Source: JADGHX01 sp037200125 | GTDB lineage: Bacteria > Pseudomonadota > Gammaproteobacteria > Steroidobacterales > Steroidobacteraceae | DNA length: 64,000 bases | Reading direction: 5' to 3' | Assembly: GCA_037200125.1 (NCBI GenBank) | Contig: JBBCGS010000007.1 | Location: 496,001 to 560,000, forward strand | Shown here: in pieces, positions 8,680-17,802 of the stretch | Position numbering within the stretch: the first letter of the stretch is position 1 | How the letters are laid out: each line of letters starts with the position of its first letter | The notes under the pieces: generated by a model | Told to the model about the DNA's origin: nothing | The model's input: the letters and a program-made list of their open reading frames with translations, nothing else | Databases searched by the model: none | Translations under genes and position numbers: made by a program

Positions 8680-9696
8680 ATGAGTACGCCCATCAAGCAA
8701 ATCCGCCCGCTCGGTTTCCCTTGGGAAACGGCCGACCCATTTCTGTTTTGCGTCTACCACAACGACGCGTATCCCGCCGGTAACGAGGCAATGGGGCCCG
8801 CAGCGTCGCTCGCCGGCCGCGACATCGGCCAGGATTTCGCGGGAAAGGACGGCTGGCGCATGTATCACGGCGACACCGTGCCGGGCTTCCCGCGCCATCC
8901 GCATCGAGGCTTCGAAACCGTCACGATCGTTCGGCGCGGGCTGATCGATCATTCGGATTCTCTTGGCGCCACCGCGCGGTTTGGGCACGGCGACGTGCAG
9001 TGGCTCACCGCCGGCCGGGGCGTCGAGCATTCGGAAATGTTTCCGCTCACGCGGCGTGACACCCCGAATCCGCTCGAGCTTTTTCAGATCTGGTTGAATC
9101 TGCCGGCGTCGAACAAGTTCAGCGCGCCCTACTTCTCAATGCTGTGGGCCGATGCCATTCCACGTGTGCGGACCGCGGATGACGCGGGCCGCGCGACCGA
9201 CGTGACGCTGGTTGCGGGTGCGCTGGGCAACACCCAGGCACCGGCGCCGCCGCCGGACTCGTGGGCCTCGCGTGCCGACGCCGATCTTGCGATCTGGACG
9301 ATCCGGATGGACCCGCAAGCGAAGTGGACGCTGCCTCGCGCCCGTGCGCAGTCAAATCGCGTGCTGTACTTCTTCAGTGGCAGCTCGATCCGCGTCGGCG
9401 GCGAAACGGTGCGGCCCGCTTCGGCCGTCACGTTGTTCGCGGACCAGGACGTCGCACTCGAGAACGGCGAAAGCGAAGGCGAGCTTCTGCTGCTTCAGGG
9501 TCGCCCCATCGGCGAGCCGGTCGCGCAGTACGGGCCGTTCGTGATGAACACGCAGCAGGAAATACAACAGGCATTCGCGGACTATCGGCGCACGCAGTTC
9601 GGTCGCTGGCCATGGGACACGAACGCACCGGTGCACCCGCGCGCGCAGGGCCGATTTGCGAGGCGTGGCGATGGAAGCGTGGAAGAACCCTCATGA
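8680..9696 (+). CDS. pirin family protein
   Basis: A 338-residue two-cupin protein. The N-terminal cupin carries the iron-ligand pattern HPHRGFETVTIV and GVEHSE typical of pirins; the C-terminal half holds the Pirin_C-like segment VLYFFSGSSIRVGGE. Pirins act as iron-dependent quercetinases or regulatory proteins; which applies here cannot be told. It is longer than the classical 230-290 residue pirins, mainly because of the C-terminal tail (PWDTNAPVHPRAQGRFAR). The stop overlaps the next small ORF as ATGA. Confidence 0.88.
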   Translation: MSTPIKQIRPLGFPWETADPFLFCVYHNDAYPAGNEAMGPAASLAGRDIGQDFAGKDGWRMYHGDTVPGFPRHPHRGFETVTIVRRGLIDHSDSLGATARFGHGDVQWLTAGRGVEHSEMFPLTRRDTPNPLELFQIWLNLPASNKFSAPYFSMLWADAIPRVRTADDAGRATDVTLVAGALGNTQAPAPPPDSWASRADADLAIWTIRMDPQAKWTLPRARAQSNRVLYFFSGSSIRVGGETVRPASAVTLFADQDVALENGESEGELLLLQGRPIGEPVAQYGPFVMNTQQEIQQAFADYRRTQFGRWPWDTNAPVHPRAQGRFARRGDGSVEEPS

Positions 9697-9869
9697 AAAA
9701 TCCGACCTCGCTCTCGCTCGCGCTGTGCGCGCTGTTATCCGCGCCGGCCTTCACGGAAGAGCCGGCCGTCGACGCCGAAGTGACCGTTAGCGCGATCAGA
9801 AAGAATGAACGGCCGGCAAGGACGCCTTGGCACAGCGCATTCCGCTGCGCGTCGGCCTGGGTGACGTAG
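9693..9869 (+). CDS. small ORF with signal peptide, possibly the 5' remnant of a lost gene
   Basis: A 58-codon ORF starting in an ATGA overlap with the pirin stop. Residues 1-20 form a signal peptide (MKNPTSLSLALCALLSAPAF). The rest shows no family, and the reading loses protein-like character after about residue 45, where it runs into the antisense phosphodiesterase fragment at 9855-9920. It may be the 5' end of a gene whose body was deleted. Confidence 0.4.
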   Translation: MKNPTSLSLALCALLSAPAFTEEPAVDAEVTVSAIRKNERPARTPWHSAFRCASAWVT

Positions 9870-9965
9870 TCCGGGGCGCATGCCGTCGATCGGGATCACG
9901 AGAAGCGGTCGGCCCTGGTTCGACGCCGGCTCGGCCTTGGCTCGGTCTCGACGTTGCATCCGCAA
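9735..9965 (-). pseudogene. fragment of a type I phosphodiesterase/nucleotide pyrophosphatase gene
   Basis: On the minus strand, RPLLVIPIDGMRP is followed, after one extra base near 9876, by DYVTQADA. This is the metal-binding N-terminal motif of type I phosphodiesterase/nucleotide pyrophosphatases (alkaline-phosphatase superfamily). Beyond about 20 residues the similarity stops, so only a fragment of the 5' region remains, facing the small ORF at 9693. I see no catalytic Thr segment or later metal motifs. Confidence 0.5.
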
Positions 9966-10020
9966 TGGAGCAAGCCCAGTATGGTCACGCTCGAATAACT
10001 AAAACAAAAGGGCCGGGCCC

Positions 10021-11034
10021 ATGACTGAACACACCCAGACCGCGACGGTCTCGGAGCAGATCGAACAGCTCAACAACCTTTCGACGGCGGGCGTTGGCGC
10101 GAGGTGTCTTCATGTCGCGGCGGATCTCGGCATCGCCGATCTCATCGGGGATGCGCCGGAGTCGCCGGACCTGCTCGCGGAAAAGGCCGGGGTGAACGGC
10201 GATGCGCTGGCGCGCGTCATGCGATTCCTGGCGTGCCACGGCGTCTTCGTGGAGCAGCCCGACGGGCGATTCACACACTCGCCTCTCTCGCTGTTCATGC
10301 GCAGCGACCACCCGCGCTCTCAACGTCCCTGGATCCGCGTGATCGGCAATCTGACCTGGGACACTTTCAGCAACCTGGGCTACTCGGTTCGAACGGGCGA
10401 GGCGGCCGTAAGCCAGCTCGATCCTCCGGGTTTTTTCGCCTACCTCGGCGCGCATCCCGAGAAAGCCGCCGTCTTCGATGCCGGAATGTCGTCGAAGTCG
10501 CAAGGTGAAATCGCGGCAATGCTGCAGGCCTACGACTTCTCGCCGTTCGCAACGATCGGCGACATCGGCGGAGGCCGGGGCCACCTGCTCGCGGCAATTC
10601 TCAATGCCACGCCGCAAGCGCGGGGCGTGCTTTTTGATCAACCCCAGGTGATTGAGTCGGCCAGGGCCCTGAGCTGCGAGCGCCTGCGAGTGATGGGCGG
10701 CGATTTCTTCAAGGACGATCTGCCCGGTTGCGATTGCTACACGCTGATGAGCGTGATTCACGATTGGAATGACGGCGACGCCATCGCCATTCTCAAAAAC
10801 GTACGCAAGGCCGCCCCCGCCGGAGCGAAGCTCCTCTTGTGCGAGCTCCTTTTGCCGGAGCGTTCGGGCTCGGTCTACGCGCTCCAGATGGACATCGCCA
10901 TGCTCGTCATCACCGGAGGCCGGGAGCGCAAGCTGTCGCAATATCGCGCGCTGCTCGACGCCAGCGGCTGGCGACTCGATCGGACGATTCCGACCGAGGT
11001 CAGCATCGCCATAGTCGAGTCGACAGCCGTTTAG
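10021..11034 (+). CDS. SAM-dependent O-methyltransferase (plant COMT-like family)
   Basis: An intact 337-residue protein. Residues 15-95 form the winged-helix dimerisation domain (LGIADLIGDAPESPDLLAEKAG pattern). The Rossmann SAM motif I is IGDIGGGRGHLL (residues 179-190); acidic motif II is VLFDQP (residues 203-208); the catalytic-base region is SVIHDWND with His247, as in COMT-type enzymes that methylate hydroxyl groups of phenolics or polyketides. Substrate unknown; the phenol-oxidising context would fit a phenolic. Its last codon merges with the left end of the inverted-repeat element (11033-11325). Confidence 0.88.
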   Translation: MTEHTQTATVSEQIEQLNNLSTAGVGARCLHVAADLGIADLIGDAPESPDLLAEKAGVNGDALARVMRFLACHGVFVEQPDGRFTHSPLSLFMRSDHPRSQRPWIRVIGNLTWDTFSNLGYSVRTGEAAVSQLDPPGFFAYLGAHPEKAAVFDAGMSSKSQGEIAAMLQAYDFSPFATIGDIGGGRGHLLAAILNATPQARGVLFDQPQVIESARALSCERLRVMGGDFFKDDLPGCDCYTLMSVIHDWNDGDAIAILKNVRKAAPAGAKLLLCELLLPERSGSVYALQMDIAMLVITGGRERKLSQYRALLDASGWRLDRTIPTEVSIAIVESTAV

Positions 11035-11325
11035 GGAAGTCTGAAGAACTTCTCTGAAATCGCTGTCCGCCAAGCGCGACGCCGGGGTGCGCAAGCGAAG
11101 GGGGCTCGAGAATTTTGACAGGGGGATACCGAACATCGACGCCGCGCCAACGGCCCAAGGTCAGAACTCACAATGGCGCGGCGTCGAAACAGAACGGTAG
11201 TCGTGACGATTGGGCGGCGGGTGAGTTCGGTATCCCCCTGTCAAAATTCTCGAGCCCCCTTCGCTTGCGCACCCCGGCTTCCTGATGCCGTTGGGCGATT
11301 TCAGAGAAGTTCTTCAGACTTCCCT
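11033..11325. repeat. 293-bp inverted-repeat element with ~100-nt arms (MITE-like)
   Basis: Left arm 11034-11134 and right arm 11225-11324 are inverted copies. The outer 29-30 nt and the inner 53 nt match exactly, separated by an unmatched block of 18-19 nt in each arm. Inside the loop a second perfect 13-bp inverted repeat lies at 11137-11149 and 11174-11186. No ORF of a transposase is inside. The left end touches the methyltransferase stop and the right arm supplies the last codons of the gene at 11301-11954. No clear target-site duplication is visible. Confidence 0.85.
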
Positions 11326-11954
11326 TGGCTCAATCCGGCCGCCTCGCTGCCCGCCGCGATACCGATCGCGGCGATCGCAAGCGCCAGCGCGATGGCGAAA
11401 CCGCCTCCCCCCATGAGAAACCGGCTCCAGGCGAGCAAGGGCCAGAAGGCGTTCGCATCGGTATCGGCATGGATCGGAAACCACAGCTCAGCGAGAATCG
11501 TCGGCGGAATCTGAATCAACAGCAGAAACGCGAGCAGCGGCACCGTGATGCCCGCTCGCAGCAGCAGTTCTTTTGCGCTTCGCGCGGGCCACGCAATCAC
11601 GACGATCAGCAGCAGCGCCGCATACTGCAGCAGCCCGCCGAGGGTGAAGTTGAGCAGCGTCCACCCCGGGGTGCGCGACCCCCAGCCGAGCGGGTAGACG
11701 GTCCGCCCTGCGATATCGATCGGTCTCGTGAGGTTCGCCTGGACACGCAGCGTATCGCCGAGGCCGTCGTGGACCACGTCAATGCCGACGAACTTGAAGT
11801 CGTACGCGAGAAACTCTGTGCTGGCGCGGAGGGCCGGCAGCATCCATTCCACGAGCGTCCTGTCGAAGCGTTGGCCCGCCCAAAGCACGGCCAGCGCGAC
11901 GATCGCGATCCGGAGCGCGACTCTAGCCGGGCTTTGCATCGTGACGCGACGCAT
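11301..11954 (-). CDS. exosortase H-associated membrane protein
   Basis: A 217-residue integral membrane protein with an N-terminal anchor (ALRIAIVALAVLWAGQ), a periplasmic region, and at least three C-terminal membrane segments. It overlaps the exosortase gene by 32 nt, the arrangement seen for the protein that accompanies XrtH. The last residues (KSEELL) are encoded within the right arm of the inverted-repeat element, so the original C-terminus may have been replaced by the insertion. Function in protein sorting is inferred from pairing with XrtH. Confidence 0.7.
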   Translation of the reverse strand: MRRVTMQSPARVALRIAIVALAVLWAGQRFDRTLVEWMLPALRASTEFLAYDFKFVGIDVVHDGLGDTLRVQANLTRPIDIAGRTVYPLGWGSRTPGWTLLNFTLGGLLQYAALLLIVVIAWPARSAKELLLRAGITVPLLAFLLLIQIPPTILAELWFPIHADTDANAFWPLLAWSRFLMGGGGFAIALALAIAAIGIAAGSEAAGLSQGKSEELL

Positions 11955-12504
11955 AGGTCAGCCATCCGTAGAAGTACATCGCGATCGCAAGCACCACGAC
12001 GATGGGAGCGACGACGGCGTGCAGCGTTCCGAACAGGCCCGGATTAGCGCGATACGAATAAAACAGCACCAGGATGCGGGCCTGGTTGATCAGGAAGACC
12101 AGCGGCAGCCCGGCAAGAAGCCCCAGCCACCGCGTTTTCCACGGAACACTTGCGACGCCGAGCGCGGCCGCCAGCAGGAACAATGCCTCCACACCTTCGC
12201 AGCCGTTCAGGATTCGCAGGCCGCCGCCCGGCGCGCGCAGTGAAAAATCCACCGCATGCGCATGGACGTCGGGTGTGAGCAGATTCGCAAGAAACGCGGC
12301 GGGCCTGACCGTGCCATCGTGAACGACGAGACGCTCGACCACGCTTCCCCGCAAGGCTTCCCACGTCAGCTGCAGCGCTGCGAATATCGCCAGAAAGCAC
12401 AACGCTCGAATGACAAGGCCGGACGGGCGCCCCGACGGCGAGCGCGGCGGCAACTCTAGAGTGCCCTCATCGACGTAGGCGTTGTGTTCGGCGGACCACT
12501 GCAT
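11923..12504 (-). CDS. xrtH: exosortase H (membrane transpeptidase-like sorting enzyme)
   Basis: A 193-residue polytopic membrane protein. The three catalytic-type residues of exosortases/archaeosortases are in order: Cys102 in NGCEGVEALF, Arg143 in NQARILVLFY and His162 in GTLHAVVAP. The short length and the partner gene fit exosortase H, which processes IPTL-CTERM proteins at the inner membrane. No IPTL-CTERM substrate protein is visible in this window, so targets must be elsewhere. The frame is intact. Confidence 0.82.
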   Translation of the reverse strand: MQWSAEHNAYVDEGTLELPPRSPSGRPSGLVIRALCFLAIFAALQLTWEALRGSVVERLVVHDGTVRPAAFLANLLTPDVHAHAVDFSLRAPGGGLRILNGCEGVEALFLLAAALGVASVPWKTRWLGLLAGLPLVFLINQARILVLFYSYRANPGLFGTLHAVVAPIVVVLAIAMYFYGWLTYASRHDAKPG

Positions 12505-12604
12505 GTTCTTCGACTACCGCTTGCCGCCGCCGGGGCGCCGCAGGACGAAGCCGAATATCGCGCGACGACGTTAAGGATTTGTAACAGCGCCGGTGGACGC
12601 CGGA

Positions 12605-13376
12605 CTACGCCGGCCTCGCTCGCCCTGAAAGCTTGCCGCGCACACGCGCACGCCCGCGCCGTCGTCCCGCCTCCCGCGCCGAAACGATCGATCGCAGCAG
12701 GGCCGAGGTCTGCTCGCGAATGATCCGCTTCAGCTGGCCGAGCCGTTCCGGATTCACCGCATCCCAGTTCAACGTCGTGAGCGCGGTTCGCCGCATGACC
12801 TGAAAGACCATCAGCTGTCCATTGAGCGCCATCGTACGAATGAGCGTTTCATCGTCGTCCGCCGGCCGCCCGAGCAACCGGCCGACGATGCCGGCCGTGA
12901 CCTTCGCCATACGCTTGTGAAAACGCTGGTACATGATGTCGAAGCCCGCCTTCGGCCCCATGCCCGCCTGCTGCCGCGCCATGAAGAGCCGCCATTCGCT
13001 CGTTTTCTCGGGCATCGTGAACATGAAGTCCGCGATCCGCCCCTGGATGTCGCAGAACGCTTCGATCAACCGCGCATCGCTCGCCTCGTCCTCGAGCGCC
13101 TGCTCGGCGCGGACGACGACATCCGAAAGCTTTCCCCAGATGAGATCGATGATGTATTCGACGCAGGCGACGTAGACGCCTTCCTTGCTATCGAAGTAGT
13201 ACTGCAGCGCCGGCGCATTCACGCCGGCGGCGCTGGCGATATCCCGGGTGGAGGCGCCTTCGAAGCCGTGCTCTCCGAAGAGCTGCAGCGCCGTCAGGAC
13301 GATTCGCGAGCGAGTCTCCTCGCCGCGGGCATAACCCGTGTCGGCGGGGGTGGCGATGTTTTGCGGACTGTGACAT
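12605..13376 (-). CDS. TetR/CerR-type repressor of the divergent efflux operon
   Basis: The helix-turn-helix domain (ETRSRIVLTALQLFGEHGFE, then STRDIASAAGVNAPALQYYF) is at the N-terminus and a CerR-like ligand domain follows. An uninterrupted frame runs up only to a GTG lying inside the operator palindrome, giving an unlikely N-terminus. If one base of the five-G run at 13346-13350 is removed, the frame joins an ATG at 13376 and reads MSQSAKHRHPADTGYARGEE, a natural start. I use that start. The gene is divergent from the EmrAB-type pump genes and probably represses them and itself through the palindrome at 13412-13451. Confidence 0.8.
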
Positions 13377-13411
13377 CGGGTCTGCCAGAGGGGTCGAACC
13401 GGGGAGCCGCA

Positions 13412-13451
13412 AAATATTCCAATTGACACAAATGTTCCAGTTGGAATATTT
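13412..13451. promoter_or_regulatory. palindromic operator between the TetR-type regulator and the efflux operon
   Basis: AAATATTCCAATT at 13412-13424 and AGTTGGAATATTT at 13439-13451 are inverted copies with one mismatch; the spacer carries a further TTCCAG half-site-like sequence at 13435-13440. The site is AT-rich in a GC-rich region, sits 36 bp upstream of the corrected regulator start and 31 bp upstream of the pump start, and has the size expected for a TetR-family dimer pair. Confidence 0.7.
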
Positions 13452-13481
13452 ATTCACCCCTGCCACTCCGCCGGAAGCCCC

Positions 13482-14607
13482 ATGGATACCCTCGCGACCA
13501 AAGACCCCGCCGCCGCCGACACGGCGCGGAAGCGTCCGGATCGACGCACCGTGCTGCTGATCATTGCAGCGGCGCTGCTGCTGGGCGCGATCGCCTGGGG
13601 CGTCCAGTGGTGGACCGTCGGGCGCTTCATCGAGAAGACCGACGACGCGTACCTGCAGGCCGACAGCATGACCGTCGCGCCGAAAGTCTCCGGCTACGTT
13701 GCCGAAGTGCTGGTCGAGGACAATCAGAGCGTCGCGGCCGGCGAGCCGCTCGTTCGGCTGGACTCCCGCAATTACCAGGCAATGCTCGAACAGGCGAGCG
13801 CGGCCATCTCGGCGCGCAAGGCGGACATCGAGCGGGGCGCGGCCGAGCTGTCTCAGCAACAGGCCACCATTTCGCAACTGCGCGCGCAGGTCGTCGGCGC
13901 TCGCGCGGCTCTGGCGCACGCGATCGAACAGGTGAAGCGCTACGAGCCACTGGTTGCCTCCGGCGCCGAATCGGGCGAGAAGATGGCGGACCTGCGCAAC
14001 GCGCAGGAACAGGCGGCGGCTTCCCTCAATGCCAGCATCGCGGCGGTGGAGGCCTCCGAACGCGTTCCCGCAACCACGCGCGCGCAGATCGATCAGGCGC
14101 GCGCCCAGCTCGAGGCCGCGGCAGCGAGCGTCCGACAGGCGCAGCTCGACCTCGGAGATACCACCGTTCGCAGCACACTCGCCGGCCCGCTTCGGCGATC
14201 GCAGCGTGCGCGTCGGTCAGTTCGTCCAGCCGGGAACGCGAATGCTGACCATCGTTCCCGTGCAGGATCTCTATCTCACCGCGAACTTCAAGGAGACGCA
14301 GATCGGCCTGATGCGCGCCGGCCAGCCCGCGACAATCAAAGTCGACGCGCTGCCCGGAAAAGAACTGCACGGCACCGTCGTCAGCTTCTCTCCGGGCACG
14401 GGCTCACAGTTCGCGCTGCTGCCCTCGCAGAACGCCACCGGCAACTTCACCAAGATCGTTCAACGCGTGCCCGTGCGCATTCGCCTCGAGCAGTCTCCCG
14501 AACTGCGCAGCGTGCTGATTCCTGGACTGTCGGTCGTCGTGCGCGTCGACACGCGCAGCGGTCGCGACTCGGGCACGCCGGTCGCGCAAGCGCACGCTCG
14601 TGACTGA
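13482..14607 (+). CDS. HlyD/EmrA-type periplasmic adaptor of a drug efflux pump, frameshifted
   Basis: About 375 residues. One membrane anchor at residues 23-42 (RRTVLLIIAAALLLGAIAWG), then the biotinyl-lipoyl half KVSGYVAEVLVEDNQSV, a long alpha-helical hairpin rich in Ala/Gln, and the second lipoyl and beta-barrel part (VRVGQFVQPGTRMLTIVP). The frame changes at about 14191 in a short C run; family motifs continue across it. It bridges the inner-membrane transporter (next gene) and the outer-membrane factor (16172). The stop overlaps the next start by 8 nt. Confidence 0.85.
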
Positions 14608-16160
14608 GCAGAACGCATCCCCCGCGGATTGGATCGCCGTTTTCGCCGGCGCGCTCGGCGCGCTGATGGCGACGCTCGACATCTCCATCACGAACTCCGC
14701 GCTCCCGCAGATTCAAGGGTCGATCGCGCCACGGGCACCGAAGGCACCTGGGATCTCCACCGGCTATCTCATGTCCGAGATCGTGATGATCCCGCTCACC
14801 GCGTGGCTCACGCGCGTGTTCGGGTTGCGCGCGTTCCTGCTGACGAACACGACCCTTTTCATACTCTTCTCGGTCATGTGCGGGCTCTCGACGACGCTTC
14901 CGCAGATGATCGCCGGCCGCATCGGCCAGGGGTTCGCCGGCGGCGCGATGATTCCCACGGCGCAGACGATCATCCGCACGCGCTTGCCACGTCACCAGCT
15001 GCCGCTCGGCATGACGATCTTCGGGCTCATCGTGATGCTCGGCCCGCTGCTCGGCCCGGTGGTCGGCGGCTGGCTCGCCTCGAACATCGACTGGAGCTGG
15101 TGCTTCTTCGTCAATCTGCCGGTCGCCATCGCGCTCGTGCTGCTCCTGTACGGGGGCTTGCCGAAGAGCAAGCCGGACTGGCACGAGTTCGTGAATGCGG
15201 ACTGGCTCGGCATCGTCGGGCTCGCCGTGGGGCCTGAGCTCGCTCACCGCTGTGCTCGAGGATGGGCAGCGCGAAAACTGGTTCGACTCGCCGATGATCT
15301 CCTGGCTGTCGGTGGCGGCCGTGCTGGGTGTTGCGGGTCTGGCCGCCGGGCAGTTCGTCGCACCCCGCCCGGTGGTTCGCTTGCGGCTGCTCTCGAACAA
15401 GAACTACGCGAACGTCATCTTCATCATGTTCGTGTTCAGCGCGGCCTTTTACTGCGTGGCCTTCCTGCTGCCGCAGTTCCTTGCGGGCATCGCTGGATAC
15501 GACGCCGAGCAATCCGGCGCGATCATGCTCGTGTCGGGACTTCCAGCCTTCCTGATGATGCCGATCCTGCCGCGCCTGCTGGGCAAGGTCGACATGCGCA
15601 TCCTGATCATCGCGGGGCTGTCCTGCTTCGCCATTAGTTGTTTGCTCGATATCGCGCTGACCGCCGATAGCGTGGGCACGATTTCTATGGCTCGCAGCTA
15701 CTACGCGGGGTCGGCCAGATACTGGGAATGATGCCGCTGAATCAAGCGGCGATGACCGCTGTTTCCCGCGAGGAGACCGCGGAGGCCGCGGGCTTGTACA
15801 ACATGACGCGCAACCTCGGCGGATCGGTCGGCCTGGCGCTGCTCGGCGTGTTCATCGATCGGCGCAAACGTCTTTCACGGCGAGCACATTCGCGAATCCC
15901 TGAGCGCCAACTCCGTCATCGGTCAGGACCAGATCGCGGCCTCCGCCGCCGGTTTCATGGCCCAGCACGGCGACCCCGCGTTCGCGCATCAGCAGGCGAT
16001 CGGCCAGCTCGTCGGGAAAGTCGTGCAGCAGGCGTCAGTCATCACCTACTCGGAGACCTTCTTCGTTCTGGCGATGGCCATGCTGTTTTGTATCCCGCTC
16101 GCTTTCATCCTTCGCAAACAGGTGCAGCCGGGCAGCACACCGCCGCCGGCGGCGCACTGA
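14600..16160 (+). CDS. EmrB/QacA-type MFS drug transporter (DHA2, 14 TM), three frameshifts
   Basis: About 520 residues. GTG start at 14600. Family motifs are TLDISITNSALPQIQGSI in the first helix, the GRIGQGFAGGAMIP segment, and the 14-TM pattern. The frame changes near 15225, 15695 and 15870, each time continuing with matching family sequence (for example GQILGMMPLNQAAM and NMTRNLGGSVGLALLGVFI). The last part is GKVVQQASVITYSETFFVLA, as in EmrB homologues. Uses the proton motive force to export drugs through the EmrA adaptor and an outer-membrane factor. Confidence 0.85.
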
Positions 16161-16171
16161 GCGCAGAACCG

Positions 16172-17611
16172 ATGTCATTTCCACTCAAAGCATCCAGTAC
16201 GTCCGCAGTTATCCTCGTCACCGCGATCACGACGCTTAGCGGCTGCGTGGTCGGGCCCGACTACAAAGGCGCGCCATCGGTCGCCCCGGAGGCGATTCAT
16301 TCGGCGACGTTCCGTCGAACGCCTGCGGAAGGCATCACCACTGCGCCGGCCGCGGCGAAGTGGTGGGAAGCGCTCGGCGACAGCGAGCTGACGCAACTCG
16401 TGGAAAGCGCCCTCGCCCGCAGCCCGGACCTGCGGGCGGCGGAAGCGCGCCTGCGTGAATCGCGCGCGGGGCTGCGTCAGAAGCGCCAGGATCTGCTGCC
16501 GAAGGGCGCCGCGAACGCCGCCTACCTTCACGCGAAACTGCCCACCGGCACGCTGGACGCGGGATCGATCGATTTCTATAACGTCGGCTTCGATGCCACC
16601 TGGGAGATCGATCTCTTCGGCGGCACTCGACGCACCGTCGAAGGCGCCAGAGCGGACGCCGAAGCCGTCGACGCGGATCTCACCGACAGACGCGTACAGC
16701 TCGCCGCCGAAGTGGCGCAGGCGTATGTCGAGCTGAGAGACCGGCAACAGCGTATTGCCCTGGTTCGCAAGTCCGCGGACCTCGAAGACCAGGTGCTCGA
16801 CCTCACGCAGCAGCGCCGCGCGCGGGGCGTGGCATCGGATCTCGAGGTCGAGCGGGTGCGCACGCAGGTGGAAAACACGCGCGCGGCCATCATCCCGCTC
16901 GATGCCGAGAGGGTTGAACTGCTCGATGAGCTGGCCGTGCTCACGGGCCGCGAACCCGGCGCGCTCGACGCCGAGCTCGCCGCCAGCGCTCCCCTGCCGC
17001 AGCTGCCGGCGACGATTGCGGTGAACGATCCCGCCACGCTCCTGCGACAACGGCCGGACATCCGCGCGGCCGAGTGGCACCTCGTTTCGAAGAACGCGGC
17101 GATCGGTGCCCGCATCGCGGACCGATTCCCGAAAGTCACCCTGCTGGGGTTCATCGGATTCAGCTCGTCCGACGTCGGCAGTCTCCTCGACAGCAAGAAT
17201 CTGACATGGGTCGGCGCGCCCCTCCTGCAGTGGAACGCGCTCGATTTCGGGCGCACCGGCGCCCGCGTCGAACAGGCGCGCGCGAGCTTCGAGGAAGCCG
17301 AAGCAACGTATGAAGGCGTCGTCCTGCGCGCGCTCAAGGACGCAAACAGCGCGCTGTCCCGCTACGGGCATCAGCGCGACAGCGTGGTAAGCCTGCGGAA
17401 AGTCGAAGCCTCGGCCGCGCGCTCCGCCATCCTCACCGAGCAACGCTACCGCGCCGGAACCACCTCGGCGCTCAAGTGGCTCGACAGCGAACGCACCCGT
17501 TTCTCGGCCGAGCAGAATCGCATTTCGGCCGAAGCGCAGTTGATTCAGGACTTCGTGTCCCTACAGAAGAGCCTGGGCCTCGGCTGGCAGGCACCCCGGC
17601 CCACGACCTGA
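16172..17611 (+). CDS. outer-membrane factor lipoprotein of the efflux pump (OprM/NodT type)
   Basis: An intact 479-residue protein with lipobox (TTLSGC) followed by VVGPDYK, the hallmark of NodT/OprM lipoproteins. Two OEP repeats follow, with the ALGDSELTQLVESAL and NDPATLLRQRPDIRAAEWHL motifs. It completes the tripartite pump with the adaptor and transporter genes upstream and starts 12 nt after the transporter stop. Confidence 0.92.
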   Translation: MSFPLKASSTSAVILVTAITTLSGCVVGPDYKGAPSVAPEAIHSATFRRTPAEGITTAPAAAKWWEALGDSELTQLVESALARSPDLRAAEARLRESRAGLRQKRQDLLPKGAANAAYLHAKLPTGTLDAGSIDFYNVGFDATWEIDLFGGTRRTVEGARADAEAVDADLTDRRVQLAAEVAQAYVELRDRQQRIALVRKSADLEDQVLDLTQQRRARGVASDLEVERVRTQVENTRAAIIPLDAERVELLDELAVLTGREPGALDAELAASAPLPQLPATIAVNDPATLLRQRPDIRAAEWHLVSKNAAIGARIADRFPKVTLLGFIGFSSSDVGSLLDSKNLTWVGAPLLQWNALDFGRTGARVEQARASFEEAEATYEGVVLRALKDANSALSRYGHQRDSVVSLRKVEASAARSAILTEQRYRAGTTSALKWLDSERTRFSAEQNRISAEAQLIQDFVSLQKSLGLGWQAPRPTT

Positions 17612-17723
17612 CCGGGCCGCCGCTCCACGCTGTTTCGCCGGCCCGCTTTTTCGCCCGAAAGTGACTTGATTGCGAAAGCGGCTGAGGCCGCCGCTCGTAA
17701 GGAATTCCGGGCGGGAGCGCGCC

Positions 17724-17729
17724 TATAAT
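17724..17729 (+). promoter_or_regulatory. candidate -10 box upstream of the aldehyde dehydrogenase
   Basis: TATAAT, a perfect -10 hexamer, stands in an otherwise GC-rich stretch 74 nt upstream of the start at 17803. No good -35 hexamer is found at the usual distance, so this is a weak candidate. Confidence 0.35.
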
Positions 17730-17802
17730 GCGGGCCGCGCGGGGATCCGGCCGCCGCGATTGCGGGCGCCGCTGAAGCAAGACATTAGAGAGGTAGCGAG
17801 TC

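Noticed and set aside
11033..11325. Inverted-repeat element as a bidirectional transcription terminator
   Set aside because: Arms of about 100 nt and a nested repeat are far larger than a terminator, and the element reaches into the coding end of one gene.
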